Positions 20,652 to 28,907 of a DNA stretch of 64,000 nucleotides are shown here, piece by piece. Both the position numbers and the translations under genes were made by a program. The stretch's first letter is position 1, and each line of letters opens with the position of its first letter. The notes under the pieces were generated by a model, which worked only from the letters and a program-made list of their open reading frames with translations, made no database searches and had not been told where the DNA came from. The DNA is from Stenotrophomonas sp. SAU14A_NAIMI4_5 (GTDB taxonomy: Bacteria; Pseudomonadota; Gammaproteobacteria; Xanthomonadales; Xanthomonadaceae). The stretch is from assembly GCF_003086795.1 (NCBI RefSeq), contig NZ_CP026003.1:3026579-3090578 (forward strand). Reading direction: 5' to 3'.

Positions 20652-21988
20652 GCAGCGGCTGCCTCCACCTTCTTGCCGTCAACCATCGAATGACCGTTGA
20701 CGATGTAGTACTCGAACTCGTCCCAGAACTGGCGCAGGAAGCCCTGGATGGGCCATGCAGCCGCTTCGCCGAACGCACAGATGGTGTGGCCTTCGATCTG
20801 GCCGGCCACCGCCTTCAGCTGGTGCAGGTCTTCCATCGTGGCCTTGCCGGCGACGATGCGCTCCAGCACGCGGTGCATCCAGCCGGTGCCTTCACGGCAC
20901 GGGGTGCACTGGCCGCAGGATTCCTTGTGGAAGAACTGGCTGATGCGGCAGGCGAACTTGACGCAGCAGACGCTGTCATCCAGCACCACGACGGCGCCCG
21001 AACCCAGGCCGGAGCCCAGTGCACGGATGGTGTCGTAGTCCATCGGCAGGCCCTTCAGCTCGGCCGCGGTCAGCACCGGCATCGACACGCCGCCCGGGAT
21101 CGCGCCCTTCAGGGTGCGGCCCGGACGCAGGCCACCGGCCATTTCCAGCAGGTCGTCGAAGGTGGTGCCCAGCGGCACTTCGAAGTTGCCGCCGTTCTGC
21201 ACGCAGCCGGAGACGGAGAAGCACTTCGGGCCACCGTTTCCGGTCAGGCTCAGGCCCTTGAACCACTCCGGACCGTTGCGGATGATCGCCGGCACCGAAC
21301 CGTAGGTTTCGGTGTTGTTGATCGTCGACGGCTTGCCGTAGAGGCCAAAGTTCGCCGGGAACGGCGGCTTGTAGCGCGGCTGGCCCTTCTTGCCTTCCAG
21401 CGATTCCATCAGCGCGGTTTCTTCGCCGCAGATGTAGGCGCCGGCGCCCAGGGCACCGTAGATGTCGATGTCCACGCCCGAGCCCATCACGTTCTTGCCC
21501 AGCCAGCCGTTTGCATAGGCATCGGCCAGGGCCTGCTCGAAGTTCTCGAACGGCTCGTGGTGGAACTCACCGCGCAGGTAGTTGTAGCCCACGGTCGAGC
21601 CGGTGGCGTAGCAGGCGATCGCCATGCCTTCCACGACCGAATGCGGGTTGTAGCGCAGGATGTCGCGGTCCTTGCAGGTGCCCGGCTCGGATTCATCCGA
21701 GTTGCAGAGGATGTACTTCTGCATGTTGCCCTTGGGCATGAAGGACCACTTCAGGCCGGTCGGGAAGCCAGCGCCACCGCGGCCGCGCAGGCCCGAGGCC
21801 TTGACCATCTCGATGACCTGCTCCGGCGGGATCTTCTCTTCGAGGATCTTGCGCAGGGCGGCGTAGCCACCGGTCTTCAGGTAGCTTTCGTACGACCACG
21901 GGGTGTCGTAATGCAGGGTGGTGTAGACCACCTGGTGCGGCAGCGGCGCGGGGCCGACCGGACCCTTGGATTCGTGGTGATGTGCCAT
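20648..21988 (-). CDS. nuoF: NADH-quinone oxidoreductase subunit F
   Basis: A 446-residue subunit that binds NADH and FMN and passes electrons to cluster N3. Seen: the FMN/NADH glycine-rich site [33 protein letters not shown], and the N3 cysteines in [11 protein letters not shown] with a further Cys near the C terminus. Starts 4 bp after the nuoE stop. Confidence 0.98.
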   Translation of the reverse strand: MAHHHESKGPVGPAPLPHQVVYTTLHYDTPWSYESYLKTGGYAALRKILEEKIPPEQVIEMVKASGLRGRGGAGFPTGLKWSFMPKGNMQKYILCNSDESEPGTCKDRDILRYNPHSVVEGMAIACYATGSTVGYNYLRGEFHHEPFENFEQALADAYANGWLGKNVMGSGVDIDIYGALGAGAYICGEETALMESLEGKKGQPRYKPPFPANFGLYGKPSTINNTETYGSVPAIIRNGPEWFKGLSLTGNGGPKCFSVSGCVQNGGNFEVPLGTTFDDLLEMAGGLRPGRTLKGAIPGGVSMPVLTAAELKGLPMDYDTIRALGSGLGSGAVVVLDDSVCCVKFACRISQFFHKESCGQCTPCREGTGWMHRVLERIVAGKATMEDLHQLKAVAGQIEGHTICAFGEAAAWPIQGFLRQFWDEFEYYIVNGHSMVDGKKVEAAAA

Positions 21989-21992
21989 GCCC

Positions 21993-22520
21993 TTACTCCA
22001 GCCCGTCCAGCAGCTCGTCGACCTTTTCCAGGGTCAGACGCTCATGGTAATGACCGTTGATGACCATCATCGGTGCACCACCGCAGCCTGCCAGGCACTC
22101 TTCCTCGCGCTTGAGGTAGACGCGGCCGTCCGGGGTGGACTGGCCGTGCTTGATGCCCAGCTTCTTCTCGCAATGGCGCACGATGTCTTCGGCGCCATTG
22201 AGCCAGCAGCTGATGTTGGTGCAGATGGCCACGTTGTTGCGGCCCACCTTCTCGGTCTCGAACATCGAGTAGAAGCTGGCGACCTCGTAGGCCCACACCG
22301 GCGGCAGATCCAGGTACTTGGCCACGCCGGCGATCAGCTCGTCGGTCAGCCAGCCCTGGTTCTGCTCCTGGGCCGCATGCAGGCCCTGCAGCACGGCGGA
22401 GCGCTTGCGGTCCGGCGGGAACTTGGACAGCCAGTGATCGATGTGAGCGCGCGTCTTGTCGCTCAACACCACCATCGGGTCGACGTCGCGCGCCGTCTCG
22501 AAATTACCTGTCGCCTTCAT
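21993..22520 (-). CDS. nuoE: NADH-quinone oxidoreductase subunit E
   Basis: A 175-residue thioredoxin-fold [2Fe-2S] subunit (cluster N1a). The four ligands are in [10 protein letters not shown] and [11 protein letters not shown]. It is separated from nuoD by a 97-bp gap that holds two small GC-rich inverted repeats, the widest gap inside the nuo operon. Confidence 0.97.
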   Translation of the reverse strand: MKATGNFETARDVDPMVVLSDKTRAHIDHWLSKFPPDRKRSAVLQGLHAAQEQNQGWLTDELIAGVAKYLDLPPVWAYEVASFYSMFETEKVGRNNVAICTNISCWLNGAEDIVRHCEKKLGIKHGQSTPDGRVYLKREEECLAGCGGAPMMVINGHYHERLTLEKVDELLDGLE

Positions 22521-22617
22521 CGGCCGACCTCAGCGAAATGCATAACGTGAAATTGCAGAAACTGCGGCGCCGGCTTGCGCCGGCTGCCTGCAGCAGGCGT
22601 TGGCTTGGCAGACGTCA

Positions 22618-23925
22618 TTACCGGTCAACCTCGCCGAACACCAGATCGTAGGTGCCGATCATCGCCACCACGTCGGCCAGCATGTGGCCGCGCACGATCG
22701 AATCGATCGAGGACAGGTGGGCGAAGCCCGGCGCGCGCAGGTGCACGCGGAAAGGCTTGTTGGCGCCATCGGAGACCAGGTAGCAGCCGAACTCACCCTT
22801 CGGGGCTTCCACCGCCGAATAGGTTTCGCCGGCCGGCACGCAGTAGCCTTCGCTGAACAGCTTGAAGTGATGGATCAGCGCTTCCATGTCGTCCTTCATG
22901 TCCTCGCGGCTGGGCGGCGCGACCTTGAAGTTCTTCACCATCACCGGGCCCGGGTTGGCCTTCAGCCACGCCACGCACTGCTTGATGATGCGGTTGGACT
23001 CACGCATTTCCGCCACGCGGCACAGGTAGCGGTCGTAGCAGTCGCCTTCCTTGCCCAGCGGGATGTCGAAATCGACGGCATCGTACTTGGCGTACGGACG
23101 CTTCTTGCGCAGATCCCAGGCAACGCCCGAGCCGCGCAGCATCACGCCGGTCATGCCCCACTGGTGGGCCAGCTCCGGGCTGACCACGCCGATGCCGACC
23201 GTACGCTGCTTCCAGATACGGTTGTCGGTCAGCAGGGTTTCGTATTCGTCGACGCGACCCGGGAACTCGTTGGTGAAGTTCTCCAGGAAGTCCAGCAGCG
23301 AGCCTTCACGCGAAGCATTGAGCTGCTTCAGCGCCTTGCCCTTGTGCCAGCGCGATACCTTGTACTTCGGCATGTGGTCCGGCAGGTCGCGGTAGACGCC
23401 GCCCGGACGGTAGTAGGCCGCGTGCATGCGCGCGCCGGAGACTGCTTCGTAGCAGTCCATCAGCTCTTCGCGCTCACGGAAGGCGTACAGCATGACCGCC
23501 ATCGCACCCAGATCAAGGGCGTTGGAGCCCAGCCACATCAGGTGGTTCAGGATGCGGGTGATTTCGTCGTACATCGTGCGGATGTACTGCGCGCGTTCCG
23601 GCGCCTCGATCCCCATCAGGGTCTCGATCGAGCGCACGTAGGCGTGCTCGTTGCACATCATCGACACGTAGTCCAGGCGATCCATGTAGCCGATCGACTG
23701 GTTGAAAGGCTTGGACTCGGCCAGCTTTTCGGTACCACGGTGCAGCAGGCCGACGTGCGGGTCGGCGCGCATGATAGTTTCGCCGTCCATTTCCAGGATC
23801 AGGCGCAGCACACCATGGGCGGCCGGATGCTGCGGGCCGAAGTTCATGGTGTAGTTGCGGATTTCCTGCCGGCTTTCGGCGGCGTTGCTGGCGAAGGCTT
23901 CGCCGGCCTGGTGTACGTGGCTCAC
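22618..23925 (-). CDS. nuoD: NADH-quinone oxidoreductase subunit D
   Basis: A 435-residue 49-kDa-type subunit that lines the quinone site. Motifs include [16 protein letters not shown] with the quinone-site His, [12 protein letters not shown], and the C-terminal [28 protein letters not shown]. Here nuoD is separate from nuoC, unlike the fused nuoCD of E. coli. It overlaps nuoC by 4 bp. Confidence 0.98.
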   Translation of the reverse strand: MSHVHQAGEAFASNAAESRQEIRNYTMNFGPQHPAAHGVLRLILEMDGETIMRADPHVGLLHRGTEKLAESKPFNQSIGYMDRLDYVSMMCNEHAYVRSIETLMGIEAPERAQYIRTMYDEITRILNHLMWLGSNALDLGAMAVMLYAFREREELMDCYEAVSGARMHAAYYRPGGVYRDLPDHMPKYKVSRWHKGKALKQLNASREGSLLDFLENFTNEFPGRVDEYETLLTDNRIWKQRTVGIGVVSPELAHQWGMTGVMLRGSGVAWDLRKKRPYAKYDAVDFDIPLGKEGDCYDRYLCRVAEMRESNRIIKQCVAWLKANPGPVMVKNFKVAPPSREDMKDDMEALIHHFKLFSEGYCVPAGETYSAVEAPKGEFGCYLVSDGANKPFRVHLRAPGFAHLSSIDSIVRGHMLADVVAMIGTYDLVFGEVDR

Positions 23926-24671
23926 TTCACTGCCTCCTGCGCGCGCTCACCTTCTGCGGTCTGCAGACGGGCGTCGTCGCGGATCACGCGCGGCACGCCG
24001 ACGCGCGGCTCCACCGAGGTGACCGGTTCGTAGATCACGCGCTTCTTTTCTTCGTCGTAGCGGACTTCGACGTTGCCGATCAGCGGGAAGTCCTTGCGGA
24101 ACGGATGGCCGACGAAACCGTAGTCGGTCAGGATCCGGCGCAGGTCCGGGTGACCTTCGAAGATCACGCCGTACAGGTCGAACGCTTCGCGCTCGAACCA
24201 GTTCAGGCCCGGCCAGATGCCGGTCAGCGAGGACACCACCGGCAGTGCTTCGTCAGGGGCGAAGCAGCGCAGGTGCAACATCAGGTTGTGCTGGTAGGAG
24301 CGCAGCTGGGCGACCACGGCGAAACGCTGGGTCGGCATGTGCTGCGGGCTCGCGCCGTCGGCACCGTTCTCTTCGGTGGGGAACTCGCCCCACGCGAAAC
24401 GGCCCTGGGCCTTGCCTTCGACGCCGCGGCTGAAGCCCTGCGAGGACACGCCAGCGGTGTCCCATTCGTCGGAGCCATAACCGAGGTAATCGACGCCGCA
24501 GAGATCCACGGCCTGCTCGAAACCAAACTCGTCACGCAGCGCCAGCGCGGTGGCATGCCACTCGGCGGCAGGCACCTCCAGCGTCACTTCGCCGCGGGGT
24601 TCGACCACGATGACCTTCGCACCAGCGAAACGTGCGGAGAGTCGGTCGATGAAGGATGCTTGCTCTGCCAT
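23922..24671 (-). CDS. nuoC: NADH-quinone oxidoreductase subunit C
   Basis: A 249-residue 30-kDa-type subunit of the hydrophilic arm. The family signature is [43 protein letters not shown] (cited by its ends; residues about 145-190) with [10 protein letters not shown] after it. The ATG at 24671 gives [15 protein letters not shown]. It starts 33 bp after nuoB. Confidence 0.96.
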   Translation of the reverse strand: MAEQASFIDRLSARFAGAKVIVVEPRGEVTLEVPAAEWHATALALRDEFGFEQAVDLCGVDYLGYGSDEWDTAGVSSQGFSRGVEGKAQGRFAWGEFPTEENGADGASPQHMPTQRFAVVAQLRSYQHNLMLHLRCFAPDEALPVVSSLTGIWPGLNWFEREAFDLYGVIFEGHPDLRRILTDYGFVGHPFRKDFPLIGNVEVRYDEEKKRVIYEPVTSVEPRVGVPRVIRDDARLQTAEGERAQEAVK

Positions 24672-24704
24672 GGGGGCTTGGCGCGCTCTTGTAGTGTGGA
24701 AGGG

Positions 24705-25259
24705 TCAGCGGGCGATGGTCTGTGTACGCCAGATCTTCTTCTGCAGCTGCAGGATCCCGTACACCAGCGCCTCGGCGGTCGGCGGGCAGCCCGGGACGTA
24801 GACGTCCACCGGCACCACGCGATCACAGCCGCGCACGACAGAATAGGAGTAATGGTAGTAGCCGCCACCGTTGGCGCAGCTGCCCATCGAGATGACCCAC
24901 TTCGGGTCCGGCATCTGGTCGTAGACCTTGCGCAGCGCCGGGGCCATCTTGTTGACCAGGGTGCCGGCCACGATCATCACGTCGGACTGACGCGGCGACG
25001 GGCGGAACACCACGCCGTAGCGGTCAAGATCCAGGCGCGCGGCGCCGGCGTGCATCATCTCGACCGCGCAGCAGGCCAGACCGAAGGTCATCGGCCACAT
25101 CGAGCCGGTGCGCGCCCAGTTCAGCAGTGCGTCGACGCTGGTGGTGACGAAGCCCTTTTCCAGCAGCGGGTTGTCGCCCTCCGGCCGCAGGATGTCATCA
25201 ACCCGCCCTTCCGGGACCGGATTGTTCATGAGGCCATCGAGAGTCTGAATCACTCCCAT
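24705..25259 (-). CDS. nuoB: NADH-quinone oxidoreductase subunit B
   Basis: A 184-residue PSST subunit that holds the terminal cluster N2 next to the quinone site. Ligands: the adjacent cysteines in [10 protein letters not shown], then GSCANGGG and [10 protein letters not shown]. The ATG at 25259 ([13 protein letters not shown]) fits the family; its first 10 bp overlap the end of nuoA. Confidence 0.98.
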   Translation of the reverse strand: MGVIQTLDGLMNNPVPEGRVDDILRPEGDNPLLEKGFVTTSVDALLNWARTGSMWPMTFGLACCAVEMMHAGAARLDLDRYGVVFRPSPRQSDVMIVAGTLVNKMAPALRKVYDQMPDPKWVISMGSCANGGGYYHYSYSVVRGCDRVVPVDVYVPGCPPTAEALVYGILQLQKKIWRTQTIAR

Positions 25260-25606
25260 TCCAGCGCTCCCTTCTTCCAGACGTAAATGAAACCGAGGAA
25301 CAGCATGCCGACGAACAGGCCCATGGTGACGAGCGAACGGGCGCCCAGTTCCATGAAGACCTGGGTCCACGGCACGATGAAGATGATTTCCAGGTCGAAG
25401 ACGATGAACTGGATCGCGATCAGGTAGTAGCGCACGTCGAACTTCATGCGCGCGTCTTCGAAGGCCTCGAAGCCGCACTCGTACGGCGAGAGCTTTTCCA
25501 GATCGGGGCGGCGGGGACCGAGGAATCGACCGATCAGCATCAGCGTGATGCCGATACCGGTCGCGACGATCAGAAACAGCAGAGACGGCAAATATTCGGC
25601 CAGCAC
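25250..25606 (-). CDS. nuoA: NADH-quinone oxidoreductase subunit A
   Basis: A 118-residue three-helix membrane subunit, the first nuo gene. Key motif: [15 protein letters not shown] with the acidic residues of the quinone-linked loop, then [12 protein letters not shown] chose the GTG at 25606 ((M)[10 protein letters not shown]): AAGAGAGA lies 6 bp upstream, and the residues before it are basic and unlike the family. The operon promoter probably lies between tRNA-Leu and here, but no clear -35/-10 pair was found. Confidence 0.95.
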   Translation of the reverse strand: MLAEYLPSLLFLIVATGIGITLMLIGRFLGPRRPDLEKLSPYECGFEAFEDARMKFDVRYYLIAIQFIVFDLEIIFIVPWTQVFMELGARSLVTMGLFVGMLFLGFIYVWKKGALEWE

Positions 25607-25716
25607 AGCGATTCTCTCTTGCCTCTGCCGCCGCGCCTGCAGGCGCTTTGGCATGGGGGAGTGGACGGGAAACGGCTGGCGCATTGCGCGCCAGGAGAAC
25701 CCGCTTTACTTACAAA

Positions 25717-25801
25717 TGGTGCCCAAGAGGGGACTCGAACCCCTACGACCTAAGTCGCTACCACCTCAAGGTAGTGCGTCTACCAATTCCGCCACCTGGG
25801 C
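25717..25801 (-). tRNA. tRNA-Leu (GAG)
   Basis: An 85-nt class II tRNA with encoded CCA. The anticodon loop TTGAGGT (anticodon GAG, reading CUC/CUU) sits in a CTACC/GGTAG stem, a long variable arm follows, and the T-loop GGTTCGAGTCC is standard. It lies between secG and nuoA. Confidence 0.97.
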
Positions 25802-25852
25802 AAACGATCACATCAGTCAGATAACCCGATGCGCCGCATATTGTAACCGTCT

Positions 25853-26290
25853 TCAGTCTTTCTGGGAGCCTTCCGAAGGCTTTTCTTCACCAGAAACCGA
25901 AGATTCCGCCTGAGCCGGCACATTCGCGGCCGGAACCGGGGCGACCGGGACCGCATCGGCCTTCGGAACGGCCGGGAGTTCACCTGCCGGAGCGGCCGGA
26001 GCGCTGGCCGCCGGGGCGGACATCAGGCCCAGGTCCTGGTCGGCCGCCGGACGGCTGCCGTGGCCGGCATACCAGGCCATGAAGAGGCTGATGCCGAAGA
26101 ACACGACGGCCAGCCACTTGGTCGACTTGGACAGGAAGTTGGACGCGCCACGCGCGCCGAACACGGTGCCCGAGGCGCCAGCGCCGAAGCCCGAACCAGC
26201 CGCCGCACCCGAACCACGCTGCATCAGGATGAGCGCGATCATGGCCACGGCCACGAGCACGTAGACGACATTGAGGATCAACATCAGCAT
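25853..26290 (-). CDS. secG: Preprotein translocase subunit SecG
   Basis: A 145-residue SecG of the SecYEG channel. Two transmembrane helices are seen (about residues 3-20, and 54-72), joined by the typical Gly-rich loop (GSGFGAGASGTVFGARGASNFL). A Pro/Ala-rich tail of about 70 residues extends it beyond E. coli SecG (110). The ATG at 26290 has GAGGGCGG 7 bp upstream. It is 33 bp after tpiA and probably co-transcribed. Confidence 0.94.
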   Translation of the reverse strand: MLMLILNVVYVLVAVAMIALILMQRGSGAAAGSGFGAGASGTVFGARGASNFLSKSTKWLAVVFFGISLFMAWYAGHGSRPAADQDLGLMSAPAASAPAAPAGELPAVPKADAVPVAPVPAANVPAQAESSVSGEEKPSEGSQKD

Positions 26291-26323
26291 TGGGAATCCG
26301 CCCTCGGACAATACTTACAAGGA

Positions 26324-27079
26324 TTAGTTCGCGACCGCCGCCTCCGCGATGGCCAGGAAGTCCGCGGCCACCAGGGAGGCGCCACCGACCAGCCCACCAT
26401 CGACATCCGGCTGCGCGAACAGTTCCCCGGCATTGTCGGGCTTCACGCTGCCGCCGTAAAGAATGGGCAGTGAATCAGCGATTCTAGCATCGATGCGCGC
26501 CACTTCGCCACGGATGAACGCGTGGACCTGCTGCGCCTGCTCCTTGCTGGCGGTCTTGCCGGTACCGATGGCCCAGACGGGCTCGTAGGCGACCACGGCA
26601 TTGGCGAAGCCCTCGCCCCCGACCAGGGCCAGCACCGGGGCCAGCTGGCCGGCGATGACGGCCTCGGTCTGCCCGGCCTCGCGCTGTTCCAGGGTCTCGC
26701 CGACGCACAGCACCGGCACCAGGCCGGCATGCAGGGCGGCGGCGAACTTGCGCGCGACCAGCTCGCTGCTTTCATTATGGTACTGGCGGCGCTCGGAGTG
26801 ACCGACCAGGCCGTAGCGGGCACCGACCTCGTGCAGCATGGCGGCGCAGACCTCACCGGTATAGGCGCCCTTCTCGTTGCTGCTGACGTCCTGGGCACCG
26901 AACACCAGGCCGGTCTCGCCGAAGTCCTCGACCAGCTCTCCCAGGTAGGGCAGCGGCGGCAGGATCACCACCTCGACCCCGGCCTTGGGCAGCCCCGCAG
27001 CCACCTGGCCCAGCAGGTCAGTGGCGAATTGACGGCTGCCGTGCAGCTTCCAGTTTCCGGCGACGATCTTGCGGCGCAT
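26324..27079 (-). CDS. tpiA: Triosephosphate isomerase
   Basis: A 251-residue glycolytic enzyme that interconverts dihydroxyacetone phosphate and glyceraldehyde 3-phosphate. Catalytic residues: K11 (AGNWKLHG), H94 (LVGHSERR) and E166 (VAYEPVWAIGTG), with the phosphate-binding YGGSVKPDN near the C terminus. The open frame extends 263 codons upstream across the gene-free repeat region, but that part is low-complexity and unlike any TIM, so the ATG at 27079 is the start. Confidence 0.97.
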   Translation of the reverse strand: MRRKIVAGNWKLHGSRQFATDLLGQVAAGLPKAGVEVVILPPLPYLGELVEDFGETGLVFGAQDVSSNEKGAYTGEVCAAMLHEVGARYGLVGHSERRQYHNESSELVARKFAAALHAGLVPVLCVGETLEQREAGQTEAVIAGQLAPVLALVGGEGFANAVVAYEPVWAIGTGKTASKEQAQQVHAFIRGEVARIDARIADSLPILYGGSVKPDNAGELFAQPDVDGGLVGGASLVAADFLAIAEAAVAN

Positions 27080-27254
27080 GAGCGGGTGGCTCCTGTATGA
27101 AGTCAGCCGCCCATGATACCCGTTACGGCAAAAACCCGTTTGCTTGTAAGCGGTTACATGGATTTTCAGCGAACGGCACAGCCCCTCGTGGCGGGTGGGA
27201 TGGGTTGGGTGGGGTTGGCTTCGTCGCGAACAGCCCGGTTGGATTCGGCGGCTT

Positions 27255-27358
27255 GGCCGGGCGGGTGGGCTGCGCAGGGGACGCCGTGAATCCGTCCCTG
27301 GAGGCTCGGTCGCCGCATCCATGCGGCTCACGCCCCTGCGCAACCCACCCGCCCGGCC
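27255..27358 (+). repeat. Long hairpin element, copy 1
   Basis: Arms 27255-27280 and 27333-27358 match in 25 of 26 positions (GGCCGGGCGGGTGGG...). The loop (27281-27330) begins ACGCCGTGAATCCGTCC and contains a smaller CCGCATCCATGCGG stem. The same loop core occurs inverted in the element at 27536-27625. Confidence 0.75.
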
Positions 27359-27463
27359 TCTGACACATTCCGGCGGCTCCCCCCGCCACGGAAAGAAAAA
27401 AGAAGAGCAAGAACAAGAGCAAAAGCAAAAGCAGCACCCCGGCCCCACGTCGATCTGACAGAT

Positions 27464-27487
27464 GTGTCGACCAAGGTCGACACCTAC
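27464..27487 (-). repeat. SMAG palindrome
   Basis: One GTAG unit with the palindrome GTGTCGACCTTGGTCGACAC on the minus strand, between the two long hairpins. Confidence 0.75.
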
Positions 27488-27535
27488 CAAGAGCCGCCCA
27501 TACCCACCGTCACCGGGAAACTGTCGGGGGTGGGG

Positions 27536-27625
27536 CGGTGTGGGTTGGCAGGACCGTTGGCGCCATGGATGGCGCCATCGAGCCCCCATGGACGGGTTCA
27601 CGGCGTGTCCTGCCAACCCACACCG
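27536..27625 (-). repeat. Long hairpin element, copy 2
   Basis: Arms 27536-27554 and 27607-27625 are perfectly complementary (CGGTGTGGGTTGGCAGGAC). Read on the minus strand, the loop begins ACGCCGTGAACCCGTCC and holds a GGCGCCATCCATGGCGCC stem, closely matching the loop of copy 1, while the arms differ in sequence. Confidence 0.75.
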
Positions 27626-27715
27626 TCCCGCCCAACCAGCAATATCCCAGAGCCGCTTTGGCTTTGGCCTCTGCGGGTGCAGGGCGCAGCCCTGCCGAAC
27701 ACCCTCCGCTGCGCT

Positions 27716-27738
27716 CGCCGGGCATGGCCCGGCGCTAC
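27716..27738 (-). repeat. SMAG palindrome
   Basis: One unit of the CGCCGGGC/GCCCGGCG subtype ending in the minus-strand GTAG, just beyond the oxygenase terminator. Confidence 0.75.
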
Positions 27739-27743
27739 CCGTA

Positions 27744-27769
27744 ATGAAAAAGCCGCCTTTCGGCGGCTT
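27744..27769 (-). terminator. Rho-independent terminator of the oxygenase gene
   Basis: The stem AGCCGCC / GGCGGCT with a GAAA loop is followed by TTTTTCATT on the minus strand, about 6 bp after the stop codon at 27775. Confidence 0.9.
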
Positions 27770-27774
27770 CTTCA

Positions 27775-28710
27775 TTACTTCAGCTTGATCTCGCGCAGGC
27801 GTTCCTCGAGGAAGCCGTGGGCGGTGATCGGCTCCGGGTACCGGCTCGGGTTTTCCGGGGTGATGCACGAGGGCAGCACGTCGATCAGGAAATCCGGGTT
27901 CGGGTGCAGGAAGAACGGCACCGAGTAGCGCGGCTGGCGGGCCAGCTCACCCGGGGGATTGACCACGCGGTGGATGGTCGACGGGTACACGTGGTTGGTC
28001 AGGCGCTGCAGCATGTCGCCGATGTTGACCACGATGGTGTCGGCATCGGAGGTGAACGGCACCCACTTGCCATCATGCGACTGCACTTCCAGGCCCGCGG
28101 CGCTGGCGCCGACCAGCAGGGTGATGAAGTTGATGTCGCCATGTGCACCGGCACGCACGTTCGGGATGTCGTCGGTGGTGATCGGCGGGTAGTGGATCGG
28201 ACGCAGGATCGAGTTGCCGAAGTTGGTCTTGTCGGCGAAGAAGTCTTCCGGCAGGCCGATGTGCAGGGCCAGCGCCGACAGGACGCGCGAGCCCAGGTTG
28301 TCCAGCGCCTGGTACAGGCCGTAGCCGCGCTCACGGAAACCCTCGACCTCGGACGGCCACAGGTTCGGCGCCATCACGTCACGGTACTTGGAGTCGTCGG
28401 CGATCTCGCGGCCGATGTGCCAGAACTCCTTCAGGTCGAAGTGCTTGGAGCCCTTGGCGGTTTCAACGCCGAACGGGGTGTAGCCGCGGGCGCCGCCGCT
28501 GCCGGCCACGTGGTACTGGCGCTTGACCTCGTCCGGCAGGGCGAAGAAGGCCTTGAACACGTCATAGGCCGCGTCGATGTCAGCCTGCGGGATGCCGTGG
28601 TTGCGGATGCCCGCGAATCCCCATTGGCGGTAGGCCGCGCCCAGCTCGGCCACGAAGGCCTCGCGGTCGCTGTCAAAACGGGTGATGTCGAGGGTCGGGA
28701 TCTGGCTCAC
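27775..28710 (-). CDS. 2-oxoglutarate/Fe(II)-dependent oxygenase, isopenicillin N synthase-like
   Basis: A 311-residue non-haem iron oxygenase with the DIOX_N domain (about residues 5-110, including the family signature WGFAGIRNHGIPQ) and the 2OG-FeII_Oxy double-stranded beta helix (about 165-280). The iron ligands are in GAHGDINFITLL (H and D near 188-190) and HRVVNP (H near 246), and PRYSVPFFLHP carries the arginine for the co-substrate. This family includes isopenicillin N synthase and plant-type flavonoid and gibberellin oxygenases; the bacterial members are mostly uncharacterised. No biosynthetic neighbours are present, so the substrate is unknown. Single gene with its own terminator, divergent from the yejM-like gene. 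Confidence 0.88.
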   Translation of the reverse strand: MSQIPTLDITRFDSDREAFVAELGAAYRQWGFAGIRNHGIPQADIDAAYDVFKAFFALPDEVKRQYHVAGSGGARGYTPFGVETAKGSKHFDLKEFWHIGREIADDSKYRDVMAPNLWPSEVEGFRERGYGLYQALDNLGSRVLSALALHIGLPEDFFADKTNFGNSILRPIHYPPITTDDIPNVRAGAHGDINFITLLVGASAAGLEVQSHDGKWVPFTSDADTIVVNIGDMLQRLTNHVYPSTIHRVVNPPGELARQPRYSVPFFLHPNPDFLIDVLPSCITPENPSRYPEPITAHGFLEERLREIKLK

Positions 28711-28907
28711 AGCGGTTCCTGGCTTGTCGTTGGGTCAAAGAGCCGGCAGCTGTCTGCCGGCCAGCCTGAACATTGTGACAGATCGGCCGAAGTACGCCAT
28801 CGATACATTGAAACAAACCGATACAATGCGCCACCCGCGCGAGCAGGCGGCCCCTCCGGGCGCCCATGCAGCACGCCCCCGCCCCCTGCCTGCCCCGCTC
28901 CTGCACC

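Larger units (their letters stand above)
27080..27774. other. Gene-free 700-bp stretch with repeats
   Basis: No believable gene. In order it holds the tpiA upstream region, a 104-bp hairpin (27255-27358), a purine-rich A/G tract (27388-27434) unlike the GC-rich surroundings, one SMAG unit, a 90-bp hairpin (27536-27625), another SMAG unit, and the terminator of the oxygenase gene. Short open frames over it are made of hairpin sequence and are not supported. Confidence 0.7.

Noticed and set aside
27080..27868. A 263-codon N-terminal extension of tpiA or a separate gene upstream
   Set aside because: It covers both long hairpins, the purine tract and SMAG units, is of low complexity, and even runs into the oxygenase gene. 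TIM proteins start at the residue chosen.
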